DNA from: Fen-1273 sp963748405
Lineage (GTDB): Bacteria > Bacteroidota > Ignavibacteria > UBA10030 > UBA6906
NCBI GenBank assembly: GCA_963748405.1
Contig: CAVVIT010000008.1
Location: 124,001-188,000 of the forward strand
Direction of reading: 5' to 3'
DNA length: 64,000 nucleotides
In this document: in pieces, positions 16,477-25,843 of the stretch
Layout of the letters: every line of letters begins with the position of its first letter
How positions within the stretch are numbered: the first letter of the stretch is position 1
Translations under genes and position numbers: made by a program
Notes under the pieces: model-generated
Told to the model about the DNA's origin: nothing
What the model saw: only the letters and a program-made list of their open reading frames with translations
Database searches by the model: none

Positions 16477-17058
16477 ATGGCAGCCAAGAAGATACTGATG
16501 CTTGTCGGCGACTACGTCGAGGACTACGAGGTCATGGTCCCGTTCCAGGCGCTCCAGATGGTCGGGCACACGGTGCATGCCGTCTGTCCCGAAAAGAAAG
16601 CGGGTGAATCGGTCCGCACCGCCGTTCACGATTTTGTCGGCGACCAGACCTACAAGGAAACCCCCGGCCACAATTTCGGACTGAACGCAACGTTCGCGGA
16701 CGTGAAGCCCGAGAATTATGACGCCCTGGTCCTTCCCGGCGGCCGGGCCCCGGAATACCTCCGGCTGAATCCCCGCGTACTGGAAATCGTCCGGCATTTC
16801 GCGGAGAAAAAGAAACCGATCGCCGCTCTCTGCCACGGGCCGCAGATGCTGACCGCGGCGGGCGTTGCTTCCGGCAGGTCCATCTCGTGCTACCCGGCGG
16901 TGGGCCCCGAGGTGACTGTCGCCGGCGGCAAGTACGTCGACATTCCGGTCAATAAGGCGCACGTCGACGGCAACTGGGTCTCCGGCCCCGCCTGGCCCGC
17001 CCATCCGGAATGGCTTGCGAAATTCCTTCAGGTGCTGGGGACGAAGATCGAGTTGTGA
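16477..17058 (+). CDS. DJ-1/PfpI family protein
   Basis: 193 aa, the usual length of the DJ-1/PfpI class I glutamine amidotransferase-like family. The nucleophile Cys 119 sits in the elbow ALCHGPQ, and an acidic partner lies in GDYVEDYE near residue 15. Members act as proteases, chaperones or glyoxal/deglycase-type stress enzymes in the cytoplasm; the substrate is not readable here. A strong AAGGAG site precedes ATG 16477. Transcription ends at the hairpin at 17113-17154. Confidence 0.92.
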   Translation: MAAKKILMLVGDYVEDYEVMVPFQALQMVGHTVHAVCPEKKAGESVRTAVHDFVGDQTYKETPGHNFGLNATFADVKPENYDALVLPGGRAPEYLRLNPRVLEIVRHFAEKKKPIAALCHGPQMLTAAGVASGRSISCYPAVGPEVTVAGGKYVDIPVNKAHVDGNWVSGPAWPAHPEWLAKFLQVLGTKIEL

Positions 17059-17112
17059 ATTCCGGGGCGCCCCGTCCTGCAATCGGGGAGCGCCAAACCG
17101 CCGGATCTACTG

Positions 17113-17154
17113 TGTCACAAAAAACCCCCGCCTATGCGGGGGTTTTTGTGTGAC
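17113..17154. terminator. Strong bidirectional rho-independent terminator
   Basis: A near-perfect hairpin with AACCCCCGC paired to GCGGGGGTT and a CTAT loop. It is flanked by A tracts on one side and T tracts on the other, so it can serve both converging genes (the DJ-1 gene from the left and the propeller gene ending at 17179 from the right). Confidence 0.92.
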
Positions 17155-17178
17155 AGCGGTCCAGAGATTTCTCTCTTT

Positions 17179-20100
17179 CTATTTCATTAAAACGAGCTTC
17201 TTCGAAGCGTGGTAATCCCCCGCGGTGACCGTATAGAAGTACGCGCCGCTGGCGAGGTTCCCCGCGTTGAACGTCACCTCGTGGTACCCGGCATCCTGCT
17301 GCTCGCTCACGAGAGTCGCAACCCGCTGGCCGAGCGTTGTGAACACCTCGAGCGTCACGAATGCCTTCTGAGGGAGTCCGTATCTGATGATCGTCGAAGG
17401 GTTGAAAGGGTTCGGGTAACTCTGGCTGAGCGAGAACTCCGTCGGGAACTGGCCCCCCGCAACGCCGGCGGCGACATCCACGGTGATCCCGTCAGAATAC
17501 CGGAACGTCCCGTCGAGGTCAAGCTGCTTCAGCCGGTAATAGACCGTCCCGGTTCCCGGGGCGGCGTCCGTGTAGCTGTATTTCTGGGGGACCGTCGTCG
17601 TTCCGTGCCCGCTCACGAAGCTTCCCTGTATGGATTGATAGTCGCCCGTCTGCGAGGCCGATTTCTGCACTTCAAACCCGTACGAATCCGTCTCGCTGAG
17701 CGTGGACCACTGGATGAGGACCCCGCGTCCGTTGAGGGCCGTCCCCGTGAGCGTGGCGAGCTGTATCGGCAGGGGCGGCCCCGAATTCTCCCACATCCCC
17801 CTTCCGTGCGTCGCGATTCTGAGGACCCGGGTGTTTTTCTGAATTGCCATGTCGAACACCGCCACGATAGGAAGTCCGGTTCCGTACACGTTCCAGCTGG
17901 CTCCCCCGTCGGTTGAATTATAGATGCCGATATCCGTCCCCGCGAACAGGTTGCTCGAGTTCGCCGGATCGACGACGAACGCGTTGACCGGAACGTCGGG
18001 AAGTCCGTTGTTAATCGCCGTGATCACGGGTGTCGTGCCGAGGTTTGTCACTTTCCAGACGTGCGACAGTGCCGTTCCGGTCCCTCCCATGTATCCGCAG
18101 AGAGCGACGTACGCCGTGTTCTGGTTCTGCGGATCGAACGCCACACGTCCCACGTATTTGTCGGGGATGACGCTCCCGGTTCCCACCGGATCCAGGCTCG
18201 TCAACGTCGAAGAGCCCGTCGTTGTATACCAGAGGCCGCCGTTCGCCAGTCCCACGAGCCGTACCCCGTCACTCTGGGGTGAGACGGCGATCGTGGAAAC
18301 CGGGACGCTCGAGACGATGGGCGTCTGGCTCACCGCGGTCATTGATGTGCCGGAGTTCGTGGACCTGTACAGCCTGTCCGTCCCGAAGTAGACGGTGTTC
18401 GGGTTCCCCGGTCCGAGCGCCAGCGGCGCGTAGAATTCGACTGCGTCCGCGCACCCGATCCCGTTCGACGTGCCGCCGCACCCGTAAAATGTCCAGAATC
18501 CGTCCGTCGCAGAATGGACGCTCGTGACGCGGGCAAACCCGCTCAGGTTGTTCGACTGGTTGAAGTACGTGTGATACATCGTCACGTTGACGGTGTCGGC
18601 CGCATTCTGATCGATTGCCGTATATCCGCCGTCGCCGAAGTCGATCTGGTTCCACGCCCGGAGGGGCGTGAACATGTTCGTCCCGTTGTCCTGCGTCCCG
18701 CCGATCGAGAAGTTCGGGTCGGTCGGGTGAAGCGCGATGCTCTGGAACTGTGTGGCGTTGAATCCGGCGATATTCTGGCTTGTCCACGTCAGCCCGCCGT
18801 CGGTCGATTTGAATATGCCGCCGTCGTCGCCGTGATAGACGATGTGGGAATTGGACGGGGCGACGGTGATTGCGTGCGTATCGGCGTGAAGCCCGGCGTC
18901 GAAGTTCGTGAACGTCGATCCGCCGTTGAATGAGAGCGCATGCAGCCGTGAACAGGAAGCGCTGTTGACCTGCCCCCCGATATGAATCGTGTCGGTGGCG
19001 GTCGAAGTTCCGGGGACGACGGCGATGGCCGTGTTGTAGTAGCACTGGCCGCCGCAGTATCCGCCTCCGCCGGCGAGCTTGCCGGACCAGGTGACCCCGC
19101 CGTCGGTCGAGACCCTGAGCGCGCCCCCCTGCGTGGCGTCGGAGCATCCCGTACCGGTCGAGGACTCGCCGGTCGCGGCGTACGCCACCGTTGTCCCGGC
19201 GCGCGTGTAGATGGCAAATGCCGCCCTCACGGCGGTCGTCGAGGTACCGAGCACGAGCTCCTGCGTGAATGCCGGCGTGGTCCCGAGCGCATTGGTCGAT
19301 CGGTAGATCCCTCCGTCACCGGTGACCCCCAGGCCGTAGACAGAACAGATGAGCGTGTCCGGATTTCCCGGACCGAACACCATGTCGTTGACGCTCCGGT
19401 TGCCGGTGTTGTCCGAGGCGCTCCCCGCCGTCGTGACCGTCAGCTTGCTGAAGGCCACCGAAGCGGCGGCCGACATCGCGTTTGTCGACCTCCAGAGTCC
19501 CTTCGGCGCCAGGGGGGGAAGCGTGCCGCCGAGTGCCGCGTCGCAGCCGATCCCGATGATGCCCGATGCCGTCGCGACGAATATCGTCGCGGGATTCGTC
19601 GGGTGAACGAGGATCTTGCTGATGGTCCGCCCCCCGAACGCCGTTGAACCCGAAATTGCGCTGTATGACGGGTTGATCGGTCCCGTGAGCAGGGGAGAGG
19701 TGTCGGCGTTATCGATCCTGTAGAGTCCTACCCCTCCGTAGCTGTCGCACGAGGAGTTGGCTTCCCCCGTTCCGACGTACAGCGTCGTGGGGCTGGAAGG
19801 GGCGAGTGCGAGCGCGCCGATGGCGAGCGACTGCGCCGCATCGAATATCGGCGTCCAGTGCGCCCCGCCGTCCACGGTTCTGTAGACCCCTCCCTGCGCC
19901 GTTCCCACGTAGACGATGTTCGGATTGGTGGGGTGGATCTCCACCGCGGTCACCCGTCCGCTCACGGACATCGTCGTGGTCTGGGTCTGGCCGTTCGGGA
20001 TCGGTGCCGGACCGATCGGCGTCCATGCCGTGCTGCTCACTTTCGCAAGCGCGTGACTCATCCCCATCCGCATCTGCGAGATCGCCTGGATCCGGGGGTC

Positions 20101-20295
20101 GTACGGGAGATTGTGGGGGAGTCCGCGGAGCGTATTGATGTAGTCGTCACGCATCCGGAGGAATGCGTCCTTCTGCATTCGTCCGGCGAGAAACGCAGGA
20201 ACGTCGGGATCGTCCTGTGCGCGAAGAAGAGAGAGCGGCGCCGCCGTGAGGATGACCGCAGAGAGAACCAGTGCAGAGAGTCGCGCAATGTGCAT
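17179..20295 (-). CDS. Secreted BNR/sortilin-like beta-propeller protein with T9SS C-terminal domain
   Basis: 1038 aa. A signal peptide (MHIARLSALVLSAVILTAAP, cleaved near LRAQ) is followed by repeated WTPIGPAPIPNG, VYRTVDGGAHWTP and IFKSTDGGLTWTS blocks, the Asp-box/YCF48-like repeats of beta-propellers. The last 80 residues are a T9SS sorting domain: SLSQSYPNPFNPST, a central GQRVATLVSEQQDAGYHEV strand region and the terminal KKLVLMK. The protein should pass the outer membrane by type IX secretion and be released or anchored at the surface. The start at ATG 20295 has a GGAGG site. Its ligand or enzymatic activity cannot be read; many such propellers are annotated as exo-alpha-sialidase-like without proof. 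Confidence 0.9.
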   Translation of the reverse strand: MHIARLSALVLSAVILTAAPLSLLRAQDDPDVPAFLAGRMQKDAFLRMRDDYINTLRGLPHNLPYDPRIQAISQMRMGMSHALAKVSSTAWTPIGPAPIPNGQTQTTTMSVSGRVTAVEIHPTNPNIVYVGTAQGGVYRTVDGGAHWTPIFDAAQSLAIGALALAPSSPTTLYVGTGEANSSCDSYGGVGLYRIDNADTSPLLTGPINPSYSAISGSTAFGGRTISKILVHPTNPATIFVATASGIIGIGCDAALGGTLPPLAPKGLWRSTNAMSAAASVAFSKLTVTTAGSASDNTGNRSVNDMVFGPGNPDTLICSVYGLGVTGDGGIYRSTNALGTTPAFTQELVLGTSTTAVRAAFAIYTRAGTTVAYAATGESSTGTGCSDATQGGALRVSTDGGVTWSGKLAGGGGYCGGQCYYNTAIAVVPGTSTATDTIHIGGQVNSASCSRLHALSFNGGSTFTNFDAGLHADTHAITVAPSNSHIVYHGDDGGIFKSTDGGLTWTSQNIAGFNATQFQSIALHPTDPNFSIGGTQDNGTNMFTPLRAWNQIDFGDGGYTAIDQNAADTVNVTMYHTYFNQSNNLSGFARVTSVHSATDGFWTFYGCGGTSNGIGCADAVEFYAPLALGPGNPNTVYFGTDRLYRSTNSGTSMTAVSQTPIVSSVPVSTIAVSPQSDGVRLVGLANGGLWYTTTGSSTLTSLDPVGTGSVIPDKYVGRVAFDPQNQNTAYVALCGYMGGTGTALSHVWKVTNLGTTPVITAINNGLPDVPVNAFVVDPANSSNLFAGTDIGIYNSTDGGASWNVYGTGLPIVAVFDMAIQKNTRVLRIATHGRGMWENSGPPLPIQLATLTGTALNGRGVLIQWSTLSETDSYGFEVQKSASQTGDYQSIQGSFVSGHGTTTVPQKYSYTDAAPGTGTVYYRLKQLDLDGTFRYSDGITVDVAAGVAGGQFPTEFSLSQSYPNPFNPSTIIRYGLPQKAFVTLEVFTTLGQRVATLVSEQQDAGYHEVTFNAGNLASGAYFYTVTAGDYHASKKLVLMK

Positions 20296-21436
20296 GTCTC
20301 GCCTCCGTTGAAATGCGTGAAGTATGGGCTCCTCAATGGTCGATCGCTGTCGTGAGAGCGCACCCGGGGGGAGAGGGGCGTCGTCCTTACTTGGCGAAAT
20401 CGTTTCTCTTCAAGAATCTGGGGCTAATATCGCAAAATATCAACGATTTCTGCCAATTCTTCGTTCCGCCTTTCCTCGGACCATGGCCGTTGCGGGAAAA
20501 AAATCCCGATTTCGAGCGGGAATCAATGGACGAGAGTCCTTAAATCAGGATCATTTCTCTATAGTAGCTCTACAAAATATCGACGCAACGGAATACCGAC
20601 TCGGGCTTCGTGTCTTCATTTCATAATCACAACTGGCGAGGCATGTGTCGTGGGCTTTTCTGATCGGGGCACACGCAATCGCGCGTTGGAGGGCTGCGTC
20701 AAAGATAGACGATTCCTTGCGAATCGATGTTCCATGATAGTGAATTCCACCTCCTCTTACCTTGCTCAAGTTGCGCTCAGCAAAGAAAAGGATCCTTCTG
20801 TATTTCGCCTGTAATTGAGCTTTGCGAAAGGTCGTAATTAACATATCCTGCTTGATTCGTTACTCCTTGCGGAAAGTGTAGATCCCGAGAGCATTTATTA
20901 TCGTGCTTGTCGGTTTGTTTTCGGCTTGGGATCCGTCTTGTAGTTAGTAGTGAGCAGAGATGGTAGTTACATCATGAGTGCTCAATCCGGGCGTTCGTTC
21001 TTCCGTGTTGGAGGCGGTACTCAGCCCCCCAATCTTCGGTCGCAGTATCCGGCACACAGATCTCCGCTTGGTTTCTTCCTTCGGCTCAGATCACATGCCC
21101 TAGTTCTTCGATAAGCCAGAAGTTCCGCGGTTGCGGTATCAGGGAGGAGTCTTGACTCTCTCCCCCGCCGCAACGACACGCATTCACGGGACGCACGCCC
21201 GGCTTTCCACAATCATTGCGGTACACCACGCGTTAAGCGCTCGACGGAAACGTGGCTCTCCGGGGGAAGAATTTGGTTCAGCACGAACTCGTCGTATGCG
21301 TGTCATATAAAATGTCCGATCTGATTGTCAACAGTCGGGGGGACTTCAGGACTAAATATCCTGCCTTTGCCAATCCCCGCCTACCTGCCCGGATGCAGCC
21401 GATTTCCATCACAAATCTCAAGAGGAGGGTGTCATT
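20296..21436. other. 1.1-kb interval without convincing genes
   Basis: This stretch lies between the minus-strand propeller gene and the plus-strand FHA gene and is visibly less GC-rich than its left neighbour. A short minus-strand frame at 20551-20844 (97 codons) and others of 60-100 codons are open, but none has a family resemblance or a good ribosome site. No tRNA, IS end or CRISPR repeat was found by eye. It probably holds divergent promoters and may contain decayed sequence. Confidence 0.5.
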
Positions 21437-22693
21437 ATGAAACCAAAGCACGTCTTCGCGCTCCTTTTCCTACTCATGGCGCTAAGTTCAGCGTTTGCCA
21501 TGGCTCAGCAGCATGATCCTATCACTCGCCCTGGACCGATCATTCCCGACATCTGGAGCGGAGACCTTGACCACGAGCTCGTGGCGGTGGAAGGGTTCGT
21601 CGAATTTTGGGAAGAAATTCCGAACACAACCGTCATCAAGTATCATCTCCGGGACAAATGGGCAAACACTATCTCGGTTCTCAGCCCGAATGAACGCCCC
21701 GTTGTTAAGACCGTCCTCTATCGGGTAATCGGAACGGTCAACATCATCGGCGACACACCTGAGCGGTTTATCGACGAAAGGTCTCGGGTAGCCATCGAGG
21801 GGACTGCTTCAAAGCACGACGAGAAAGAACTCGCGAAGAAGTCACACGCGACGACCGAAAGCGCCGAACCAAAACAAGAAGAGAAAGAGACTGCCAGAAA
21901 GTCCCGCGAAACTCCGGAGACCACTCCGGCCAAACAGGACGAAAAACAGCTTGCCATCAATGCCATAAACAACGCGACGCCTGTCGTGGAAGCAAAGTCG
22001 GGACAGTGGTGGACCGACAACAAAGCTGCGGAAACGAGCCTGAGGTCGGCGAATTTCAACTTCGCGGCTGGCAGTTTTGAGAAGACGGTGGCGGATGCCA
22101 ACCAGGCAGTCGTTCTGAGCGCGAATCCCCCGTTCAGCACGATCTTCTACCTGATAATAGTCGCAGTTGTCGTCCTCGTCCTCCTGGCAATCGTTCTGCT
22201 GGTTGCGGCCACGAGAGGGTCTGGGTCTGGCCGATCAGGACACTCGTTTGAACCCTGGAAATCCCGTGAACCGGGCCTTCCGAAACCTGTTGAAAAGATC
22301 AAAGGCGATGCGATTTCCATGGACATGCCGCCAAGCGGTACCCTTAAGATCCTTCCGGGGAGGCTGGAAATCATCGGGGGTGACTCAAAGGTCTCCGAGA
22401 TTCGTCTGTACAGGACCAGCGAAAATCCAGACTTGGAATACACATTTGGCCGGATGGCGGGGTCCCCGTACCGGCACATCCAGCTCGATCATCCCACCAT
22501 CTCTCACGAACAGGCCAAACTCCTCTACAGCAATGGAGTGTACACACTGATCAACCGGGCGGATCCCGTCAAGAGCAATTCCACGATGATCAACGACGTC
22601 GAGATGGCGATGAATCAGGTGTGCGCGCTGAAGGATAACGACAAAATAGGCATGGGCGCTGTGATCATGCGCTATCATGCGAACGGAAAGTAG
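21437..22693 (+). CDS. Membrane protein with cytoplasmic C-terminal FHA domain
   Basis: 418 aa. A signal peptide covers residues 1-24, an exported region reaches about 232, with a charged Lys/Glu-rich linker at 125-170, and one membrane helix lies at about 235-258. The C-terminal FHA domain at about 335-418 shows YTFGRM, then SHEQAKLLY (the phosphothreonine-binding R and S/H positions) and a late LKDNDKIGMGAVIMRYH strand region. FHA domains bind phosphothreonine peptides, and the kinase and phosphatase genes follow directly, so this protein is likely a readout or anchor for them. It starts the colinear run to 36054, has an AGGAGG site and overlaps the PP2C start by 1 nt. Confidence 0.82.
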   Translation: MKPKHVFALLFLLMALSSAFAMAQQHDPITRPGPIIPDIWSGDLDHELVAVEGFVEFWEEIPNTTVIKYHLRDKWANTISVLSPNERPVVKTVLYRVIGTVNIIGDTPERFIDERSRVAIEGTASKHDEKELAKKSHATTESAEPKQEEKETARKSRETPETTPAKQDEKQLAINAINNATPVVEAKSGQWWTDNKAAETSLRSANFNFAAGSFEKTVADANQAVVLSANPPFSTIFYLIIVAVVVLVLLAIVLLVAATRGSGSGRSGHSFEPWKSREPGLPKPVEKIKGDAISMDMPPSGTLKILPGRLEIIGGDSKVSEIRLYRTSENPDLEYTFGRMAGSPYRHIQLDHPTISHEQAKLLYSNGVYTLINRADPVKSNSTMINDVEMAMNQVCALKDNDKIGMGAVIMRYHANGK

Positions 22694-23727
22694 TGGATTT
22701 CGTCTTTGCCAAATATTCCGACCGCGGCAGAAGACGGTTCAATGAAGACTCTGTCGAAGCGAAAACCGTCCCGAGGAATGCCCGTGGCATCAGGGCATTC
22801 CTCGCTGTCGCCGACGGGATGGGAGGTCTTGCCGCAGGTGACGTCGCAAGCAGGACCGCGGTCAACACATTCGAGAAATACATCCTGAAGTCAATCGCGG
22901 CAAAGACCCCCGATCGGGAGGACGGCATCGATTCGCTCGTCCTGCGGGCTTACCTGGACGTCAATGGAAAGGTGCTCGAGGAAGGGAGAAAATCAGCGGC
23001 CCGGCAGGGGATGGGAACGACGCTGACGGCCGCACTCGTCTTGAGTGACGGGACCTATGTCATTGCCAATGTCGGGGACAGTCGTGCGTATCTCATCAAT
23101 GAACATGGAATCGCACAGCTCACGGAGGATCACTCGGCGTTGGCGGAAGCGATTAAGGCCGGAACAATGAGTGCAGAAGAGGGGAGAGGGCACCCATATG
23201 CGAATGCCCTCACGCGGTGTATAGGGGAGGAGGAACCGCTCACAGTCGATGTCTTTCCTCTCAGCCGGGCTTCAGAAGGAGACGTTCTGCTCCTGTGTAC
23301 CGATGGATTGCACAAGGCAGTGACTGAAGCTGAAATGAAAGACGTGGTTCTTTCCTGCCCGAGCATCGCTGAAGCCGCTGCCACATTAAGTGAATTGGCG
23401 GGTAAGCATGGGAGCGACGATAATATTTCTCTTGTCATGATGCGGTGTGGAAAGCACAGGAATCGCCCGCCCGCCCGCCACGGTCAAGTACCTCGTCCGC
23501 GTTACCGGCGGGCTGTCCGTGCCGCGATAGGGCTTCTTACGGCGATCTTCCTCCTGTTGCTGACCGGGATCGTCATTCTTTTCGGGAGGCGTCACGATCA
23601 GCAGAACGCATCGTTGCCCCGGTTGCCTGAACGTGAAAGCACGCGGGATACGTCGTCGGTGCCAGGCTTCGGTGGAATGAACGACTCGCTCGGCTCTTCG
23701 ACAAGCAGTCCTGACTCAGCGAACTGA
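22693..23727 (+). CDS. PP2C-family Ser/Thr phosphatase with C-terminal membrane anchor
   Basis: 344 aa from GTG 22693, whose first base is the last base of the upstream stop codon. Metal-binding motifs of PPM/PP2C phosphatases are present: FNED (about 16-19), ADGMGG (Asp 41), ANVGDSRAYL, LCTDGL and SDDNISLV. The catalytic domain ends near residue 250. A single hydrophobic helix (AIGLLTAIFLLLLTGIVILF) follows and then a short polar tail, placing the phosphatase on the cytoplasmic face. It should reverse phosphorylation by the kinase encoded 58 nt downstream; the FHA protein upstream is a probable client. Confidence 0.92.
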   Translation: MDFVFAKYSDRGRRRFNEDSVEAKTVPRNARGIRAFLAVADGMGGLAAGDVASRTAVNTFEKYILKSIAAKTPDREDGIDSLVLRAYLDVNGKVLEEGRKSAARQGMGTTLTAALVLSDGTYVIANVGDSRAYLINEHGIAQLTEDHSALAEAIKAGTMSAEEGRGHPYANALTRCIGEEEPLTVDVFPLSRASEGDVLLLCTDGLHKAVTEAEMKDVVLSCPSIAEAAATLSELAGKHGSDDNISLVMMRCGKHRNRPPARHGQVPRPRYRRAVRAAIGLLTAIFLLLLTGIVILFGRRHDQQNASLPRLPERESTRDTSSVPGFGGMNDSLGSSTSSPDSAN

Positions 23728-23785
23728 GAATGAGCGACCCTGTGGTGTCAGCGCATTGCTCACTGACTCTGAAATAAAAGGCACT

Positions 23786-25390
23786 ATGTCTCTTGAACTT
23801 GTCCTAGGCGCACTTCTGTTCCTGGTCCTCATCATTGGGGCCGGAACAGTAATGGTGTTCAAACGGCGACGGGATCCTTCCGCGAATCGCGATTCGTATG
23901 TGGGATCGCGGTTTGACAGCTATCTGGTCCATCAATTCCTCAAGCGCGGTGGCATTGCCACGCTTTATCTCGCGACGGATGCAAGGGACAAGAGCCTGGT
24001 CGCGTTGAAAATTATGCATGAGCACCTGATGGAGGATCGCGATCTGATTACGAAATTCCTTCGAGAAGGGGATATCCTGGAGGTTCTCAATCGGAAGTAT
24101 CCTGATGCTCCCATAGTGCGAGTCTATCGCCACAGCCGGGAAAACAATGCTCCCGGCGGACGGCCGTTTATCGCCCTTGAATTAATTGATGGACCGGATC
24201 TCGATGACCTCCTGCGTCGCGGACGTTCGTTCACTCATCCTGAGGCAGCGCGGATCATCCGGGAGATTGCGATCGCACTTTCAGCTGCCCACGCCGAACA
24301 TACGTGGCACCGGGACGTTTCACCCGGGAACATTATGATGCACATGCGCGGGAATGAAATCGCAGGATTGACGCTCGTAGATTTCGGTGTCGCGAAACAT
24401 GAGTACCTGAGTTCCCATACCCCCGATGGTTCAATACACGGGAAGCCCCCCTATATGTCTCCCGAACAGTGCCGCGGGCAGGAGATCGATGGAAGGTCCG
24501 ATATCTACGCGCTCGGCATTCTCTTCTTCACGCTGCTGGAGGGTCATCCCCCGTTCATGAGCAAGAACCCCCTCGAGATACTGAGGATGCATGAAACGGT
24601 GCCTTTACCGCCACTCTCGGGGAATGTTCCCGTTCAGCTGCGGTCAATGGTGGAACGAATGCTGCGGAAGGATCGGGACGAGCGCTTTCAGGAAATGTCG
24701 GGTTTTCTTGCTGAGCTTGACGCCGCCATGCGGACTCTGGATATTGCTGCGTTCGAACCCGATGTGCAGGAGAGCGCCAGCGATGATCACGGCGGGGTAA
24801 TGGGGACGCACATGATTTCCACTCCGGGAGAGGTTCCACTCCTCTCGGGAGCGCGCGACCATCCCGCCTTCAGGCTCACGGCGATAGCTGTTGGCGTGGT
24901 CGCCATCGTTGCCTCTCTCCTGTGGTGGCTGTCGACCGCCGGAAACGTAACGGGAATACGCACGGTCGATTCATCGATGGCAGTTGACTCTCCCGTCTGG
25001 CTCGAGACGCCTGTGGGCGGAAGCTTCTACGGCGAGTTCGCGGTTTCTTCTGCTGACTCGGCTGGATTTTGCGGGATCGCTTTTGGCACTCTTGACCGGA
25101 ATGACTACTACAGGGTCCTCATTTTCCCGGGTGGATACGCGTATGAAAGAAGTCAGACGAAGGTTCTCACGAGGCTATCGCAGCATGAGAACGGGGCAGT
25201 TCGCCTGGCGGATGAGAACATTGTTTCTCTCCACGTGACAAACGGAAAGGCGTACATCTACATCAACGGAGAGAGCGGCTTCCCCGTGGAGTTTGTTGGC
25301 ACGGGGGAAGGATCGCGGCGAGTGGGGTTTGTCCAGGATAAAGGGATGAAGGTCACGTATCGATTCAACGTCAGACAGATTGAGGAATGA
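23786..25390 (+). CDS. Ser/Thr kinase with two membrane helices and an extracytoplasmic C-terminal domain
   Basis: ATG 23786 with an AAAGG site is preferred over the TTG ten codons earlier, giving 534 aa. The first helix is at about 4-25 and the kinase domain at about 43-315: Lys 75 in VALKIM, HRDVSPGN with Asp 177, DFG-type DFGVAK with Asp 199, and SPEQCRG. The catalytic-loop lysine is replaced by Ser. A second helix lies at about 363-383. The last 150 residues look like a beta-rich jelly-roll/LamG-like domain (GIAFGTLDRNDYYRVLIFPG, KAYIYINGE). With two helices the kinase is cytoplasmic and that domain is outside, where it could sense glycans or cell-envelope ligands. Fifteen nt separate it from the next gene. 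Confidence 0.88.
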   Translation: MSLELVLGALLFLVLIIGAGTVMVFKRRRDPSANRDSYVGSRFDSYLVHQFLKRGGIATLYLATDARDKSLVALKIMHEHLMEDRDLITKFLREGDILEVLNRKYPDAPIVRVYRHSRENNAPGGRPFIALELIDGPDLDDLLRRGRSFTHPEAARIIREIAIALSAAHAEHTWHRDVSPGNIMMHMRGNEIAGLTLVDFGVAKHEYLSSHTPDGSIHGKPPYMSPEQCRGQEIDGRSDIYALGILFFTLLEGHPPFMSKNPLEILRMHETVPLPPLSGNVPVQLRSMVERMLRKDRDERFQEMSGFLAELDAAMRTLDIAAFEPDVQESASDDHGGVMGTHMISTPGEVPLLSGARDHPAFRLTAIAVGVVAIVASLLWWLSTAGNVTGIRTVDSSMAVDSPVWLETPVGGSFYGEFAVSSADSAGFCGIAFGTLDRNDYYRVLIFPGGYAYERSQTKVLTRLSQHENGAVRLADENIVSLHVTNGKAYIYINGESGFPVEFVGTGEGSRRVGFVQDKGMKVTYRFNVRQIEE

Positions 25391-25405
25391 CTGGAGGTAG
25401 ATGCG

Positions 25406-25843
25406 ATGACTAAGTGGCAGAGATATCCGGCGATCGTCGCCCTGCTGATGGCCGTTCTCCAGGGATGCGGGGGTTCCCGCACGATCTCGAATGCCAACAA
25501 CCAGTTTCTGGGCACGGGTAGACTGGATGTTTACTTCATATACGCCGACACACTTTCCGTTTCGGATCAAAACATCATTGTGCGGATTGACTCCGGCGAT
25601 ACCACGGTCATCCACGACGGGGCATTCGCCAGGGAGTTGAGCGTTGGCAATCACACCCTCAGGTGTTGGGATGAGGATGGATCGATGTCCCGGTTCGTTG
25701 TGCCCGTGGTGGCAGGGAGGAATCAGGTCTACCTGAGGGTGAATCATCGCATCCGGGCGTCGCTTCCGTCCTTTAATTCCGGACTGAGGAAGATTGAGAT
25801 TCCCAAAAACACCACCATCATCTTCGCTGTACCCACGCAATGA
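25406..25843 (+). CDS. Small lipoprotein, 145 aa
   Basis: The N-terminus carries a lipoprotein signal with lipobox VLQGC (Cys 21). The mature part is about 125 residues of mostly beta-type sequence (RLDVYFIYADTL, VIHDGAFARELSVGNHTLRC) and resembles small PEGA-like or carboxypeptidase-regulatory-like beta domains, but no family is certain. The stop overlaps the start of the next lipoprotein gene by 4 nt (ATGA). The position directly after the kinase suggests an envelope component of the same system. Confidence 0.7.
   Translation: MTKWQRYPAIVALLMAVLQGCGGSRTISNANNQFLGTGRLDVYFIYADTLSVSDQNIIVRIDSGDTTVIHDGAFARELSVGNHTLRCWDEDGSMSRFVVPVVAGRNQVYLRVNHRIRASLPSFNSGLRKIEIPKNTTIIFAVPTQ

Noticed and set aside
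20551..20844. 97-codon minus-strand gene
   Set aside because: No family resemblance, no ribosome site and the interval looks non-coding; kept only as part of the gap description.
21273..21311. TTGGTT/TATAAA promoter before the FHA gene
   Set aside because: Spacing is 27 nt, too long for a sigma70 promoter.
21437..25390. Type VI secretion control module (kinase, phosphatase, FHA)
   Set aside because: No Tss structural gene is near; the FHA protein has a signal peptide and the cluster leads into a peptide importer.
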